64,000 nucleotides of DNA from positions 1,553,841 through 1,617,840 of the forward strand of contig NW_005198244.1 in the NCBI RefSeq assembly GCF_000372725.1. The letters are read 5' to 3'. A model generated the notes under the pieces. The model did not search any database, was not told the origin of the DNA, and saw only the letters and a program-made list of their open reading frames with translations. Source of the DNA: Emiliania huxleyi CCMP1516 (taxonomy: Eukaryota > Haptophyta > Isochrysidales > Noelaerhabdaceae). The position numbers and the translations under genes were made by a program. Below are positions 1-13,712 of this stretch, piece after piece. How positions within the stretch are numbered: position 1 is the first letter of the stretch; every line of letters begins with the position of its first letter.

Positions 1-561
1 CGGTGCCATGTGTCGACGTGTCCAAGGCGAGGGGAACGGACGTCGCCGAAAGTCACGTCATTAGTTCACGCCGAAAGTACGTCTAACGCCTCCCGCTATT
101 GCAATAGCTAGGGCACGCTCCCAGGCGGCTGGGGGCCGCTCTCCAGCTCGATTAGGGCGCTTTTCGCGCGATTTTACGCAATTGCGGATTGGAGGGGGGT
201 GGCGTCACATAGGGGGAGGGGGAGACGCGCATCTACGAATCAAGTTGGTGCCGGGTGGTGCCCGTGGCCCGTGCGCGAATTTTCGGCACACTCGAGCGCG
301 CCGTCACTTCTCTGGAGTCTGGTAGGACGTAGGACGGGAAAGAGATGGATGAAGGCAGTCACTGACTCCGTAAAACTCAGTACTTCAACTCACTAGCCGT
401 CTCCCCACCTCCATCTCGACAGACACAAAATAAGGGGAAACGCAAAAACGGTGACATGGTTAGCTTCGTACACGCGTACACGACGCCATATCGCCGTACA
501 TTATTGTACCACGAACACATGGATGCGACGACTCCACAATAAGCAGGAGCATGAGCCTGTT
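1..561. other. Intergenic, no gene seen
   Basis: Only short out-of-context reading frames occur on both strands. No RNA gene, repeat or domain is recognisable. It lies downstream of the minus-strand gene ending at 562, so it probably holds that gene's 3' flank. Confidence 0.4.
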
Positions 562-2028
562 TCAGCAGCCTGTGGCCGCCCTCTCGATATCGGGGGTGCA
601 CGCTGCGAGAGCCTCCTCCGTGGCGGGTATCCACCAATCGACGTCGACGATAGCGGCGGGTGTCACGAGCCAGATCCAGGTCATCGCCCAAGCCCAGGCA
701 TACGTCGTCCAAGCAGAGTCGCCCACGCGGAGGGCGTCGCTGGCGAGGCGCCACATGTCGACTGTTGGCTGCAGGATGCTCGTGCCGGGCGCGGCGTAGA
801 TGTCGACGCCCTGGTAGAACGGGTCGCTCTTCATGATGACCGCGGTGTAGCCTCGCTCGACGCAGGAGCCCTCGTCCTCGATGCTCCTTAGGATCGCTTT
901 CTCGCCAAGCAGCGAAGCAGGCCACACGGCAACGACGTGGGGCTCGGCCGCGCCTAGCATGCAGCCCTCTGCGTAGGAAGCCGACTCGACCTCGTAGCAG
1001 TAGATGGACCCCTCGGCAGTGAGCGTCACCCGGGCTGGCGGCTGAGTTGTCTCGCACACAACAGGTTTGGTTGCCTTGCGTCCCACAAGCTGCGTGCCGT
1101 TGCCGGCATTCAGCGGGCACCAGAATGAGGAGATCTCGCCACCCATGTGGGGGTCGACGCAGGCACTCCGGTTATAAGCGGGCCAGGAGTCGGGGCTATC
1201 CGCCCAAGCAAGGTAGGCCGGATAGTGCTCTGTGCGCTGTCCGTCCCCATCGACGATCTGAAAGACGGGATAGTGCGCCTCGACGGCAGAGAGGGAGGAG
1301 AGCAGGCCCGGCGGCAGGGAGGAGAGCAGCGCGGCGGCGTCGAGCACTCGCGTGACCCGGTCCCATCCCCACGGGCGGCGCTCCATGCTCATGTGAAAGG
1401 CCCACATCGGAAGCTCGACGTAAGCATCGGAGGGAGCGCTACCCACGATGGAAGAGGCCTTAACGTAGAGATGCAGGTCGATGGTCTGCATGGTATTGTC
1501 GGTGAAGCAGAAGTCGAGCATCGCTCGGTTGTCCAGCGCCGAGCTAAAGACACCGCTCGTGCCGCTTGCGGAAACGTCCATGAACGTCCAGTGGCCCGCT
1601 GCGCCTCCATAGATTGGCACGCGACCGACGCATCGCGTGGCAGGGTCCCAACCCGCGCCGTCACCCCACGTGACGAGCAGTTCGTCGGCCGAGCTCTCAA
1701 CGACCTGTCTGTACTCGGGATCGGAAGGCTGCGGGAGGTGCACGCCTCGCTGGTCCATCCACCAGATCCCGTGCAGCGACGCCGGGATCGCCGACCCGGT
1801 GCGAGCATACGAGAGCTCGTGCTCGACCTGATCGTTGCGGATCCGGTGCAGCGCGAACGGCCCCTCTGCGTAGCCCGATCGCACGTCGCAGCAAGCTCCT
1901 TCCCAGCCGAGATCACAGGCGCAAGAAGTGGGCGCCTCCCAAAATCGACGCGAGCCGTGACCGCAGCGCCAGCAGAGCCATCCTAGTGGCGCGCCGGTGA
2001 GCGCTAGGGTGAGGGCGATGGCGGGCAT
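562..2028 (-). CDS. Secreted or membrane Cys-rich protein with one EGF-like segment, unknown function
   Basis: An uninterrupted frame of about 488 codons. I place the start at the ATG at 2026-2028 because a hydrophobic signal-peptide-like stretch follows at once (MPAIALTLALTGAPLGWLCW); the frame stays open upstream to 2214, but that extension is low-complexity and basic. After the leader comes a Cys-rich EGF/laminin-like patch (CACDLGWEGACCDV), then a long extracellular-looking region with scattered Cys and Trp. A Trp-rich hydrophobic segment near the C-terminus (WAWAMTWIWLVTPAAIVDVDWW) could be a second membrane span. No enzyme motif is recognised. The protein is probably exported through the ER. 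Real coding is supported by the length in one frame and by the leader; function is unknown. Confidence 0.6.
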   Translation of the reverse strand: MPAIALTLALTGAPLGWLCWRCGHGSRRFWEAPTSCACDLGWEGACCDVRSGYAEGPFALHRIRNDQVEHELSYARTGSAIPASLHGIWWMDQRGVHLPQPSDPEYRQVVESSADELLVTWGDGAGWDPATRCVGRVPIYGGAAGHWTFMDVSASGTSGVFSSALDNRAMLDFCFTDNTMQTIDLHLYVKASSIVGSAPSDAYVELPMWAFHMSMERRPWGWDRVTRVLDAAALLSSLPPGLLSSLSAVEAHYPVFQIVDGDGQRTEHYPAYLAWADSPDSWPAYNRSACVDPHMGGEISSFWCPLNAGNGTQLVGRKATKPVVCETTQPPARVTLTAEGSIYCYEVESASYAEGCMLGAAEPHVVAVWPASLLGEKAILRSIEDEGSCVERGYTAVIMKSDPFYQGVDIYAAPGTSILQPTVDMWRLASDALRVGDSAWTTYAWAWAMTWIWLVTPAAIVDVDWWIPATEEALAACTPDIERAATGC

Positions 2029-4031
<2,003 letters not shown>

Positions 4032-7000
4032 ATGCGGGGCGACTCGTTGCCCCCTGGCGTCGTCGGCGGTGCTCTCTTCGCCTCCCCGCGCCCATCATCG
4101 CCCTGGTCGAAGGAACTTATCGCCTTGCTCCCCTCTAGGCGTGCGTGGCTCGCTCACCCTCTCCGTGTCGTCCGCCGAGTGGCTCGACGCGCCGCCCGAC
4201 GCCGGCTGTGAGGTCAGGGTGAGGTGGTGGGGCGAGGCTGGTGAGGGTCGCGTGCTCCGCCCGCCGCCGCCAGTCGGGAGCGCCGCTGATCACTACCAAG
4301 CCGGCCTCTCCCACCGCCGCGACGAGGTGGGCGCAGCGACGGCGCAGTACGCTGTCCGGTGCGGACGGCCGCAGCTCAAGCGGTACTTCGAGGACATGCG
4401 CGAGCTCGTAATCGAGCTGCGCGAGACGCGGGCGCTGCCGCCGAGCCGCGACGCGCCGCCGGGGCCGCCTCCGTGCGCAGCCCGCCTGCCCTCGCTGCGC
4501 CGACGCACTCTCTCTCAGCGGTCGCGCTTCAGCAGGCGGAGAGCCTTTGCCTACCTGCACCTCGGGCTGGCGCACCTGGACATGCCGTACAAGGCGACGC
4601 TGCTCGGGTACTCGCTCGCGCCCGCGCAGGACGCCGAGATCGCCAGGCGCACCCTCTCCCTCCTCGCAGCCGCCACCCCCGGAGCTGCGGTCGTCCACTC
4701 GTCTTGCTTCGTGCGCAGGCTCGAGGTCTCTCTCGCCACCTCCTTCTCCGCCGCCGCCGCCGCGGCCCTGCAGGGGACGCCGGCCACGCCCTCGCTCCTC
4801 GCCGACGCGGCGCACCTCGACCCCCGCACCGGCGGAGCGCACGACCACCCTTCGAGCCGCCGCCTCAACCTCTCCTCCTCCGCCAGCACCGGCGGCGGCG
4901 GCGGCGGGTGCGGCTCGGTCTGGGCGTCGGAAGAGGCGGTTCCCTTCGCGTCGCTGGCCTCCTCGTTCGCTCTCAACGAGAAGAGGGCGCGCGCCGCCCG
5001 CCGCGACTTCCCTCGCCGCGAGGAGCCATCTCCGGAAGAGTGCCTGGCCCCCTCCCCACAGGCTCTCTTCGACGAGTCGCTGCCGCTGCTGCCGCGCCCG
5101 TCCTCTGCGGCGGACGCGGAGGCGGAGGCGGAGGCGGCGGCGGGGGCGGGGGCGGGGGAGGCCGAGATCGCGGCTGCAGAGGCGGAGGCCCAGGCGGAGG
5201 CGGCGGCGGAGGCTGGGTGGGCGGCGGCGGGGCGGCTGGTCTGCGGTGGAGAGCCGCAGTGGCTGACCCGGGCGGAGGAGGAGCTGCAGGCCTCCGACCC
5301 GGACCGCACGGCGGAGCACGCGGCAGAGGCGGGCGAGCCGATGCCGCTCGAGCAGCTGCTGCCGCCCGCCGCGCCGCCCGCCGCCGCCGCCCGCAGCCGC
5401 TCCCGCCGCTCGCCGCGCCGCGCAAGCCGCCGGCTCAACGGCGGAGGCGAGGCGGGCGGCGCGCTCGCGTCTGCGCGCACCTCGCGCTCAGCGCGCGCCG
5501 CCGCCCGCGCGGCCGAGGCGGAGGCGGTCAAGTCTCGCGCCCTCGCACAGCGGACCGGCTCCATCCTCGCGCGCGCCGTGCAGCTGCGGGAGCGCATGGC
5601 GGCGGCAGCCGGCGCAGGCGGCGTCGCTGGCGGCGAGGCGGCGATGGCGGCGCAGCGGTTGCGTGGCTGCGTCGGGGGCGGCGCTCTCGGCGGAGGCCTC
5701 GCGAGAAGCTCTTCACACCTCGCGAGAAGCTCTGCGGCCGACGAGTCGTCGCTGCTGCAGGAGCTCTTCTTCGACGGGTCCGACCGGCTGCTGCCTCTCG
5801 GGAGCGGCGCAGCTGATGCAGCCGCGGCCGACGCCACCGCCGCCCCGCCGCCGATCGCTGCGCCGAGCGGCGGCGGTGCTGCGGAGGGGGCGACTGGCGC
5901 GGCTCTGCACAAGGAGGCGGAGGCGGAGGCGGAGGCGGAGGCGGCAGAGGCGGACGGCGATGGCCGGGAGGAGCCGCTCCACCTCTCGCTCGAGATCAGC
6001 GGCGCGCGGCTGTTGCCTGCGTGCGACGCGCCGGCCGACGCCGCACCGCCGCGCGCCAACTTTTACCTCGTCTGCCGGCTGCACCCCGACGTACTCGGGC
6101 CGCCCTCGCTCAGCGCGGGAGGGTCCTACGCCCGCCACCAGCTGCGCTCGCAGGTCCCCTTCGCGACCAGCTCCCCCGACAACCGCCCACCCGACAACCC
6201 CTCCCCCCCCTCCCCCCTCTTGCCCCGCCTCCTCCCACCCGCACCATCGGCCGCACGCCTCCCGCCCAGGTCGCGTGGGGCGCCTCCTCCGCCAAGTTCG
6301 CCATGCGACACGTCGCGCCGCTCGTCGGCTCCGCGGCCGCCGCCCTTGCGCCTCCCGCTTCGCGGCCGCGTCTGCTGCCCGCCGCGTCCGACTGCGACGA
6401 GGCGGAGGAGCCGGTCGAGCCGGCGGCGCCTTCGAGCACTCCGGCGCTGGAGAGCGGCGCGGATTGGGATTGGCGCCTCTGTTGTTACACGCTCACCGCG
6501 AGGGCGAGGTGCGTAGGCGCGGCCGCAGGAGCTGGTGCTCGAGGCGTGGACGGTGGACGGCGCCTCTCAGGAAGCGAGGCCGTGCGACACTCGCCCCTCC
6601 CTTGGGCCTTGCCGGAGCCCTCTCGGTGCCTGCCCGTAGGACGAGACGCTCTGCGGGCTCGTGCGGGTGCCTCTCCCGCCCGCCGCCGGCCTGCTCGACC
6701 GGAGCTACGCCGCGCTCCTCGTCGGCGGGCGGGCGGAGGCGGCAGACCCCTTCAGCGGCGCCCCGAGCGCCGAGATCGAGCTCCGCGTCGCCGTCGGCAC
6801 GGCGGCGCAGCTGGCCGCGACGGAGGAGCTGCGCGCCGCGGTGAGCACGCTGCAGGGGGCGGCTCGCCGCTGCCTCGAGCGGCGCAAGGAGCGGGCCGCC
6901 CGCGCCGCAGAGGCGGCCGTTGCCGCCGCCGCCGCGACGCCAGAGGCGGTGGCGAGGGCGGCGCGCGATGCGGTGGCGGCGGCCGGGGCGGGCGTCTCCT

Positions 7001-8492
7001 CGTGGGCGGAGTGGGCGGTGGAGGGGCCTGCGGACGGGTCTGGGGACACGGCGGCGGAGGCTGTAGTGCCCGCCGCCCTCTCGGACTACCGCCGCACGCC
7101 CTCCCCCCCCTCCCCCCCTCCGCCCCGCACGCCGGGGCTGCCGGATCAGCGCGCGGCGCCTGACGCCCCGCCCGGCGGCAGCGCGGCGGTGGCGGCGGCG
7201 CGGCAGCGGTGGTACTTTGTAGTGCGCGTCTCGCGCGGCAGTGGCCTGTCCTCTCTCCTTCCGCCGAGCGAGGCGTCTTCGCCCCTCGCCGAGCCGGGGT
7301 ACGGCGCGGGGTCGCTGTACGTGTTTTACCGCTGGGACGGCGGAGGCGTGGTTGCGAAGCTGAGCGGCGAGACGGGGATGGCTCGGGCGTGCGACGAGCC
7401 GGCCTTCGGGTACGAGCGGTCGCTCCGCCTCGAGACGTCGCTCGCCGACGGCCAGTTCCGCGCCTTCGTCGCCACGCAGCAGGTCTGCTTCGAGGTGCGT
7501 GGCGCGGGCGCAGGCAGGCCGCGTCTCGCCCTGCACGTCACCCCCTCGGCCTCGCTCCCTTCCCTCTCCAGGTGTGGCGCGTCCCTCCGGGCGGAGAACA
7601 GCACAACCTCTTCACGCACCAGCTCGTCGGCACCGCCACCGCACACCTCGCCGACGCGGCCGCCTCAACCTCGATCGGCGCGACCCTGCGCTGCCGCATC
7701 GATCCCGCGCAGACGCCGCGCCGCGGAGGCGGGGGCGGCCCTCCCGCCGCCGCGCTGCACGTCGCCTTTGCCCTCGGCAGAGCCGACCCGATCTCGGTGC
7801 GGCGCCCGCCACCCGCCCCCGCCTCGAGACGGGACCGCCCGCCCCCCCCTCGAGGTGCGATCTCGCCGACACGTCGGCCCCATCCCTGCTGCCAGGCGCC
7901 GCTCGACCTGCCCGCCTTTGGAACGAGCGACGCGAGCGCCGGCTCGTCCCCGGCCCCGGACGCGCTTGCGCCGCGGGACGCCTCTCCTCGATTCGCCTCT
8001 CCTCGCCAGCGCCGCGGCTCTGCGGCGGCCGCGCCGCCCGCATCTTCCGTCGGGGGGTTCGCCTCGCCCGGCGGGGTGCCGCTCTCTCCTCGCGCGGCCC
8101 CGGCCCTCTTCCCCCCGTCACCGCTGCCGCTGCCGCTTGCGGCCGCTGGCAGCGCCGCCTCGCCGGCCGGCTCCTCCGTCTCCAATGCTCTCGGAGGAGC
8201 TGTGGGCAGCTCTCCGGCCACGTCCTCGAGCCGCACCTCGTCGGAGGAGGCGATCGAGGAGCGGCACTTTGACGGCTGCTGCTGCGGCGCATGCGACGGC
8301 GCGGGGACCGCACTGACCTCGGCCGACGGACTGATGGGCGCCCAGCTCAGGCACTCCATCCGCCGCGACCTCGCGTACGCCGACTCGGTCCTGGAGAGCC
8401 TCGGCTCTGCGACGGCACCGCCCCTCGCCCTCCCCTCTATTCGCGGCGCGGTCGGTTCGCTCTTTGACTCGTGCCACCCGGCGCGAGCAGCA

Positions 8493-8572
<80 letters not shown>

Positions 8573-10159
8573 TCCGCTTGGCCCCGTTCGGCTTGCGGTG
8601 TCGCACGCTCACCTGCCCTCCTTCGAGCGCGCCGCCGCCCTCGCTGGCGCACGCTACCGCGTGCGCGCGATCCTTCCAGGCACCACCTGCGCCGAGTCTG
8701 GTGCCGCCGAGGCGCCCGCGCCCCATGCCGCCGGCGGGAGCTTGTCGGTGCAGTTCGGCTTCTGCCACGAGGTGCAGCTGTCGGCGCAGTCACCCTCCGC
8801 TGCCGCGCCAACGGCCGAGCTTCAGCTCTGGCGCGTGGGCGCCACCTCCGAGGCGCCCGCCGACGCCGCGGGCTGGGCCGCCACCGGCCGCCTGATCGGC
8901 TGCACGTTCGTCCCACTGCTGCCGCCGCTGCCGTCGCTCGCCCTGGCGGCCTCGCCGTCGGCGGAGGCGCCGCCGGCCGATTCCGACCCCTCCGCCGCCG
9001 AGGGCGTCGCGGCTCGGCACGCCCTGCTCGTCACCGAGGGAAGCTGCGCCCTCTCTGCCAGCGCGGACCTGACCACCGACGGCGCCTTCTACGCTTCGGT
9101 GCAGCCAGCGGGCGACGGGCACGGCGAGCCAGCCTCGCATCCTATCGACCGGAGGGTCGCGGGGGGGCAGCCGCTCTCCGCCGAGACGCTCGCCCCCGCC
9201 TCCGCCTCCACTCTCACGCAGACGGTCGGCCGGTGGCCCAGCGACCCGTGCCGCGACGCGCAGCTCGCCGCGCTGCTCCGTCCGTCGGAGTCCACCGCGG
9301 CAGCAGCACCGCCTCCTCCTCCGCCTCCGCCACCGCCACCGCCATTGGGGGCGCTCCCCAGTATTGCGCCGACCGGCGGCAGCTTCGCCGGGCGGTCGGC
9401 GTGCGGCCCCTCTGCCGGCAGCGAGGGCTCTTGCAGCGAGGCGGGCGGCACGCGCCCCTCTGACCGACCGCACGCGCCGCTTCTCACCAGAAGTTGCGCC
9501 GAGATGCGTAGGCGGCGTGCGCGTTCGAGTCGGCGATGCGCGAGCGGCACCGGCTGCTGTCGGCCGACTGCGGCGGCGGCGACGATGACGATGGCGGCGG
9601 CGGCGGTGAGGGCGGCGGTGAGGGCGGCGGTGAGGGCGGCGGTGAGGCGCGCGCGCTTGCGCCCGCAGCGCCGCTCTCGCTGGCGTCGCTGTCTGGTTGC
9701 GTGAGCGAGCTGGACGCGGTGATGCGGAGCCTGACCCGTTTCCCCCCTCTCGACCCTCCGGCGCCCTCCCCCGCCGCCCCTCCCCCTGTCCTGCACACCG
9801 CCGCGGGCGAGGGCGCTGGTGGCGAGGGCCCCGCCGCCGTTCCCGCCGCCGCTGCCGCTACCGCCCCCGCCTCGCAACCCGCGGCAGCCTTCGACCCTCC
9901 GATTGGCGGCGCGTCGCCTTGCGGGCCGGCGCCCGCAGGGGCACCACCCGCGGCCACCGAGCCCTTCCCGCTGGACGAAACTGCGGGCGGGAGCGAGGCC
10001 GCCTCCACGCCCGTGCGGCGAAGCGCGCCGTGGCCCCCCGTCCGCCTCTCCCCCGGTGCCGCCCTCTCTCCCCAGGAGCTGGAGCGGATCGCGCGGATCC
10101 TGCACAGTGGCGGGCCCTCACGCGGCGGCGAGAGCGACTCGTCGTCTGAGGGCGACTAG
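4032..10159 (+). CDS. C2CD3: C2CD3-like centriole/basal-body protein with multiple C2 domains (multi-exon)
   Basis: C2CD3 is a distal centriole protein needed for appendages and ciliogenesis. The N-terminus carries the family block: SLPPG..GSLTL at the start, VRVRWWGE near 4220, AQYAVRCGRPQLKRYFEDM near 4350 and the GLAHLD...LEVSLA strands up to about 4740, matching the first C2-like domain of animal C2CD3. A second C2 domain spans about 5970-6790 (LHLSLEISGARLLP, then VAWGASSAKFAM, LVLEAWTVD and GLVRVPLP on successive exons). A third lies about 7205-7780 and a fourth about 8580-9110. Linkers are Ala/Glu/Pro-rich, with a proline run of about 28 residues. The start at 4032 needs a 25-nt first exon (4032-4056) joined to 4139; the donor there would be GC. 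Other introns are inferred near 4455-4540, 6170-6275, 6485-6530, 7495-7572 and 9450-9514. The stop is at 10159. Confidence 0.85.
8491..8575 (+). repeat. (CCG)n tract encoding polyproline in the C2CD3-like gene
   Basis: A near-perfect CCG trinucleotide run encoding about 28 consecutive prolines between the third and fourth C2 domains. It is in frame with the flanking coding sequence and probably length-variable. Confidence 0.9.
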
Positions 10160-10598
10160 TGGTCATGAGAGACTTAGTGGGGATGGGGGCTGTAACTTGT
10201 ATTCAGGGGTCGAGGGTGAGAGCATGCCGCATGTGAAGATGTGTACTAGCTGCAAATGTAGCAGCTGTTGGGTGCATGTCGAGTAAAAGCACGAATGTCG
10301 AATATCGTTTTTTAACGCGCGCGTGCACCCGCACGGCGTGCACATCCCGCAGCTCGCCCAGTCCCACACCCGCTCACCTGTGGCGTTGACTCGCCGTGCC
10401 CGTGACGCCGTCCCGCGTCCCGTGCACGCTGTACGCAGCTCTGAGTGTACCGACGGTATACGGCTCACATATGTGGCCGTTCGTCGTGCAGTGCCACACA
10501 GGTCTCCGGTGTCTCCGGAGTCTCCGACGCGGACTACATCTGTAATTGCTGTGCGCGGGCTGCAGCCGCCGACTGTACATGCACGTACAAGCAACCGT
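10160..10598. other. Convergent intergenic region
   Basis: Holds the 3' flanks of the plus-strand C2CD3-like gene and the minus-strand BTB gene. No gene, repeat or RNA is recognised. No AATAAA signal is evident after either stop. Confidence 0.4.
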
Positions 10599-12636
10599 TC
10601 ATGAGGCCACGAACGCGTGCGCGTAGTACTTCGCGTCGCAGTCGTGCTCCGACGCGTTCAGGTACTCGCGCGACCGCTTCTTCTCGTCCCACGCGTCCTG
10701 CAGCATGCGGGGCACGCTGCCGCCCTCGTCGCCACAGTCGAGGATCTCGGCCCACGCTTCGCCGCGCGTCTCGCGCGCCCGCGGCCAGGACTCTCCCATG
10801 GCGTCTCCCATGCTCCACTCGCCTTCTGTCCGCGGGAAGCACGAAGGCAGGAAGACAGAGATGCCGTCTGTCACATCTTCGCCGTCATAGTTCGAGCCGC
10901 CCATCAGAACGAGCCTATCTTCGGGGCTCAAAGCTTTGAGGAATGAAGGCCTCAGCTCGAGGTTGTACGCGAGGACCTGGGGCATCTGGTGGCCGTAGCA
11001 CCTTGCGGACTGGTGGACGTTTCCATACTCAACAGCGTTTGAGATGCGCAGCAGTCGTGCCAACCCCGAGAGCTTGGAGAGGTCGTTGTCGCGGATGCGC
11101 TCGTGGCTGACCTTGGCGAAATCGAGGCCGGGCACCACAACGGCGTAGCCACGCCACGCGTATTTGGCGAGTCGGAACTCGTACGCGGCGCACACAGGCC
11201 ACGCGTGCAGCGGGTTGAGGACGTTGGTGCAGGTCTTGAGCGCTCGCACGGCACGCGGAAGCGCCCACACGTCAGCGCCGTCGTAAGCCACGCACACGCG
11301 CAGTCGACATCGAACCCGAGAAGGACCTCCGCCGGCGAGTCGTAGAGCCGAAGCACAATCTGCACAGTCTGCAGAACGGAGCAGTGGCGCCGGCCGTGCT
11401 CTTGGGTCGTCATTCCCGACATTGGTCCCCAATTCACGTTTGATGCACGCGACACGTGCTGCACGAGGGTGATGACGCCGCGCCCGCGGCTGATCGACCA
11501 GCGCTCCTCGTCCGCCGCCACCGCGTCGTAGATGCCCTTGGCGAGGCTCGACGCCTCTGCCGGGGTGCACGTGTGCAGAAAGAGGTCGATGTCTGACGAA
11601 GGGCCGTACTTGTCGCCCAGTTCCGGCACCGCGCCGCCCAGCAGGCACGCGTCGCCGTGCGTGAGAGCGTGGAGCACGCTGCCGCCGGCCACGAGCACCT
11701 TGCCGCCAGCGAGGAGGGGCGCGAGACGGTTGAGCATGTTGGGATGCAGCTTGTTGAAGTTGGTCCGCCACTCCTCGAGCGACGGCACCGCGACCCGTGT
11801 GCCGCTCGCCACCTGCCCCTGCCAGTTGGAGGTGCGCCAGTGGTGCTGACGAGCCAGCTTCTGCAGCAGCAGCGGGAAGCCGTCTGGCTCAGGCGAGTAC
11901 ACGAGAGACGCAGCGATCGCATCCGCGCCGCCCTCGAACAGCGAGCGTAAGCCCTCGTGCAGCGACGGCCGGCCGTCCTCATCAGCGAGGAAGCGCGCTC
12001 GGATCTCGCTCTCAGCGCGGCGCATGCGGAGTAGGTCCGGAGAGAGCAGAGTCTCCATGTCGAGCGGCGGCGCCGTCAGCGCGCGTTGCAGCGTAGCGAG
12101 CGCGTAGAAGGCAGCCTCGGCCGCCGCCTCAGCTCGCGCGGCCGGGGCCTCGGGCGTGATGGCCGCGCCGGTGCGGAGGAAGTTGAGGATCAACCGGAAA
12201 TGCGTCGGGTCCCGATCGATGAAGTACGAGCCGTCCGCCGCGGCCTCGACGCGGTGGCGGCCGGAGAACATCGCCTCGAGGAAGCCTCCACACCTGCACA
12301 GCGTCGACCGCGACGTCTTGAAGCGCGTGCCGCCGACGTCGAGTTCGATGACCGTCGGAAAGGACTGCACGTCCTTCATCGCGTCGCGCTCGGCTTGAAG
12401 CGCAGTCTTCTCTGCCTGCACCTCGGCAGCGGCAGCCTCGTGCGCCGCCTTGGCATTCGCATCGGCCGCGGCGGTCTTGTCGTCCGCCGCCTTGCTAGCG
12501 GCTGCCGCCTTGCTCTGCATCGCCGCGAGCGTTGTGACCTCTTCGCGCACGGCGTCGACTCGATGTGCTCAAGCCGCGACTGCATCTCGAGGCTGCCGCG
12601 CTCTGCGGCGGCGTCAGTGGTCCCGGTCTGCTCCAT
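10599..12636 (-). CDS. BTB/T1 (KCTD-type) protein fused to a nucleotidyltransferase-like domain, apparently frameshifted
   Basis: Domain order from the start at 12636: an Ala/Glu-rich coiled coil, a potassium-channel-type BTB/T1 domain (VIELDVGGTRFKTSRSTL...FIDRDPTHFRLILNFLRTG, near 12360-12160), a helical linker, then a nucleotidyltransferase-like core with GGS (VLVAGGSVLHAL, near 11680), SDIDLFLHT (near 11595) and a third acidic motif LLGFDVDC (near 11310). The C-terminus continues in another frame (YDGADVWALP to the stop at 10599). BTB/T1 domains oligomerise and often recruit Cullin3; the GGS...DxD pattern belongs to the pol-beta superfamily. Two frame breaks are visible: about 2 extra bases in a GT/CA run at 11291-11300, and one base missing near 12555 in the coiled coil. 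They may be sequencing errors, very short introns or decay; conservation on both sides favours a real gene. Substrate unknown. Confidence 0.7.
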
Positions 12637-12784
12637 GCGGCGCGTCCAGTGGGCCTGGTAGTGGCAGAGGTGGCAGCTAGGGCTATGGATGAGCGATTAG
12701 TCGAGCGAGGAGCGAGTGAGCCGGGAGCGGCTTTGGGGGTCGTTTGTTTTCTTCTTTCCCAATAAGAAGTGGCCCCTCGCTTGG

Positions 12785-13712
12785 AATGGGACCGCCGCAA
12801 GCGGCGTGGCGTGGAGCGGTTGAGCATCCCTCCGGGGGCCCCTCTGCGCCGGGGAGGCGTTGTTGGAGGCTAGGACGCAAGCGTCCGTCGCCCTTTTCAA
12901 ACTCGGGGCCCACTCCGCTACGCTCCGACCCGAATTTGGGAGGGCCTAAAAGTTTAAGGTGTTGCTGCGCAAAAGGGGTCGGACACAGGGCGCAGCTCAT
13001 GCTAAGAGCCAGAAGGGGAGCTAGAGAGAACGACTACCCTGTCCCGTTATTGCGTACACCAACACCACAAAAGCTCTCTCTCTCTCTCCTGTCCTCAGAC
13101 ACTCCGGGGGTCCACAACTACCGTGTCCCGCGACTAGCTGCCACGTAAGCGACCGAGAGCGGATCTCCTCCTGGTCCTGCTCCGCAAGGAGGGTGGCCAA
13201 GGCTAAAGTCTTGCCGGAACCGCCGGGCGCGTTGACGACTTGGAGAAGGTCGCCCTTGTACTTGTACTTGTAGAGATGCTCGAGGGGGTGCTTTGTGGGG
13301 CGGTGCGCAGCCAGGCCAGCAGTGAGGGGAGGCGCACCCTCACTCTCCTCGGTTGCAGAGCTCGTCGGAGGCTGCGGCACGACGGGAGGGTCGCGATAGC
13401 AGTCCTCGGGCGAGCCGACGCGCATGTCCAACCGGCGCTGGGACTCGCTGTGACGGCAGACGCCGGCTGCCTCTAAGCGGCTTCTGCAGCGTCCTTCTTT
13501 GCCCGGTGCATGGGCTCGATCTGATTCCGCAGCGTGTCGTCCCCAGCGGCGGTGCTGCGCGGGAGGCGGCCGCGGGCACGCTGGGCTCGATCAGCGGCTT
13601 CCCCTCAAGTTGCTCCGAAAGCACGGATTTGGCGGACGTTCTTGTTTTCAATTTTACGGATGTCTTGCACCAGCTGAAGGCTTGCGTCCGTCCACGGCTC
13701 ACATCACGGTCA
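12785..13712 (-). repeat. Duplicated repeat, copy 1, with P-loop gene fragment
   Basis: About 0.93 kb nearly identical to 27128-28030, same orientation, differing by small indels. In the minus direction it carries part of a P-loop protein frame (LYKYKYKGDLLQVVNAPGG followed by SGKT, near 13290-13210), reminiscent of the Walker A of PIF1/Helitron-type helicases but without the rest of the domain. The upstream part of the frame is broken here relative to copy 2. The low-coordinate end has a GCCGC-AA-GCGGC palindrome. It lies about 150 bp upstream of the BTB gene's first ATG. It could be a non-autonomous transposon (Helitron-like hairpin end) or a dispersed gene fragment. Confidence 0.75.

Noticed and set aside
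4135-6059. Long minus-strand frames of 394 and 502 codons
   Set aside because: They are antisense shadows of the GC-rich C2CD3-like exons, Arg- or Ala/Ser-rich without domain content.
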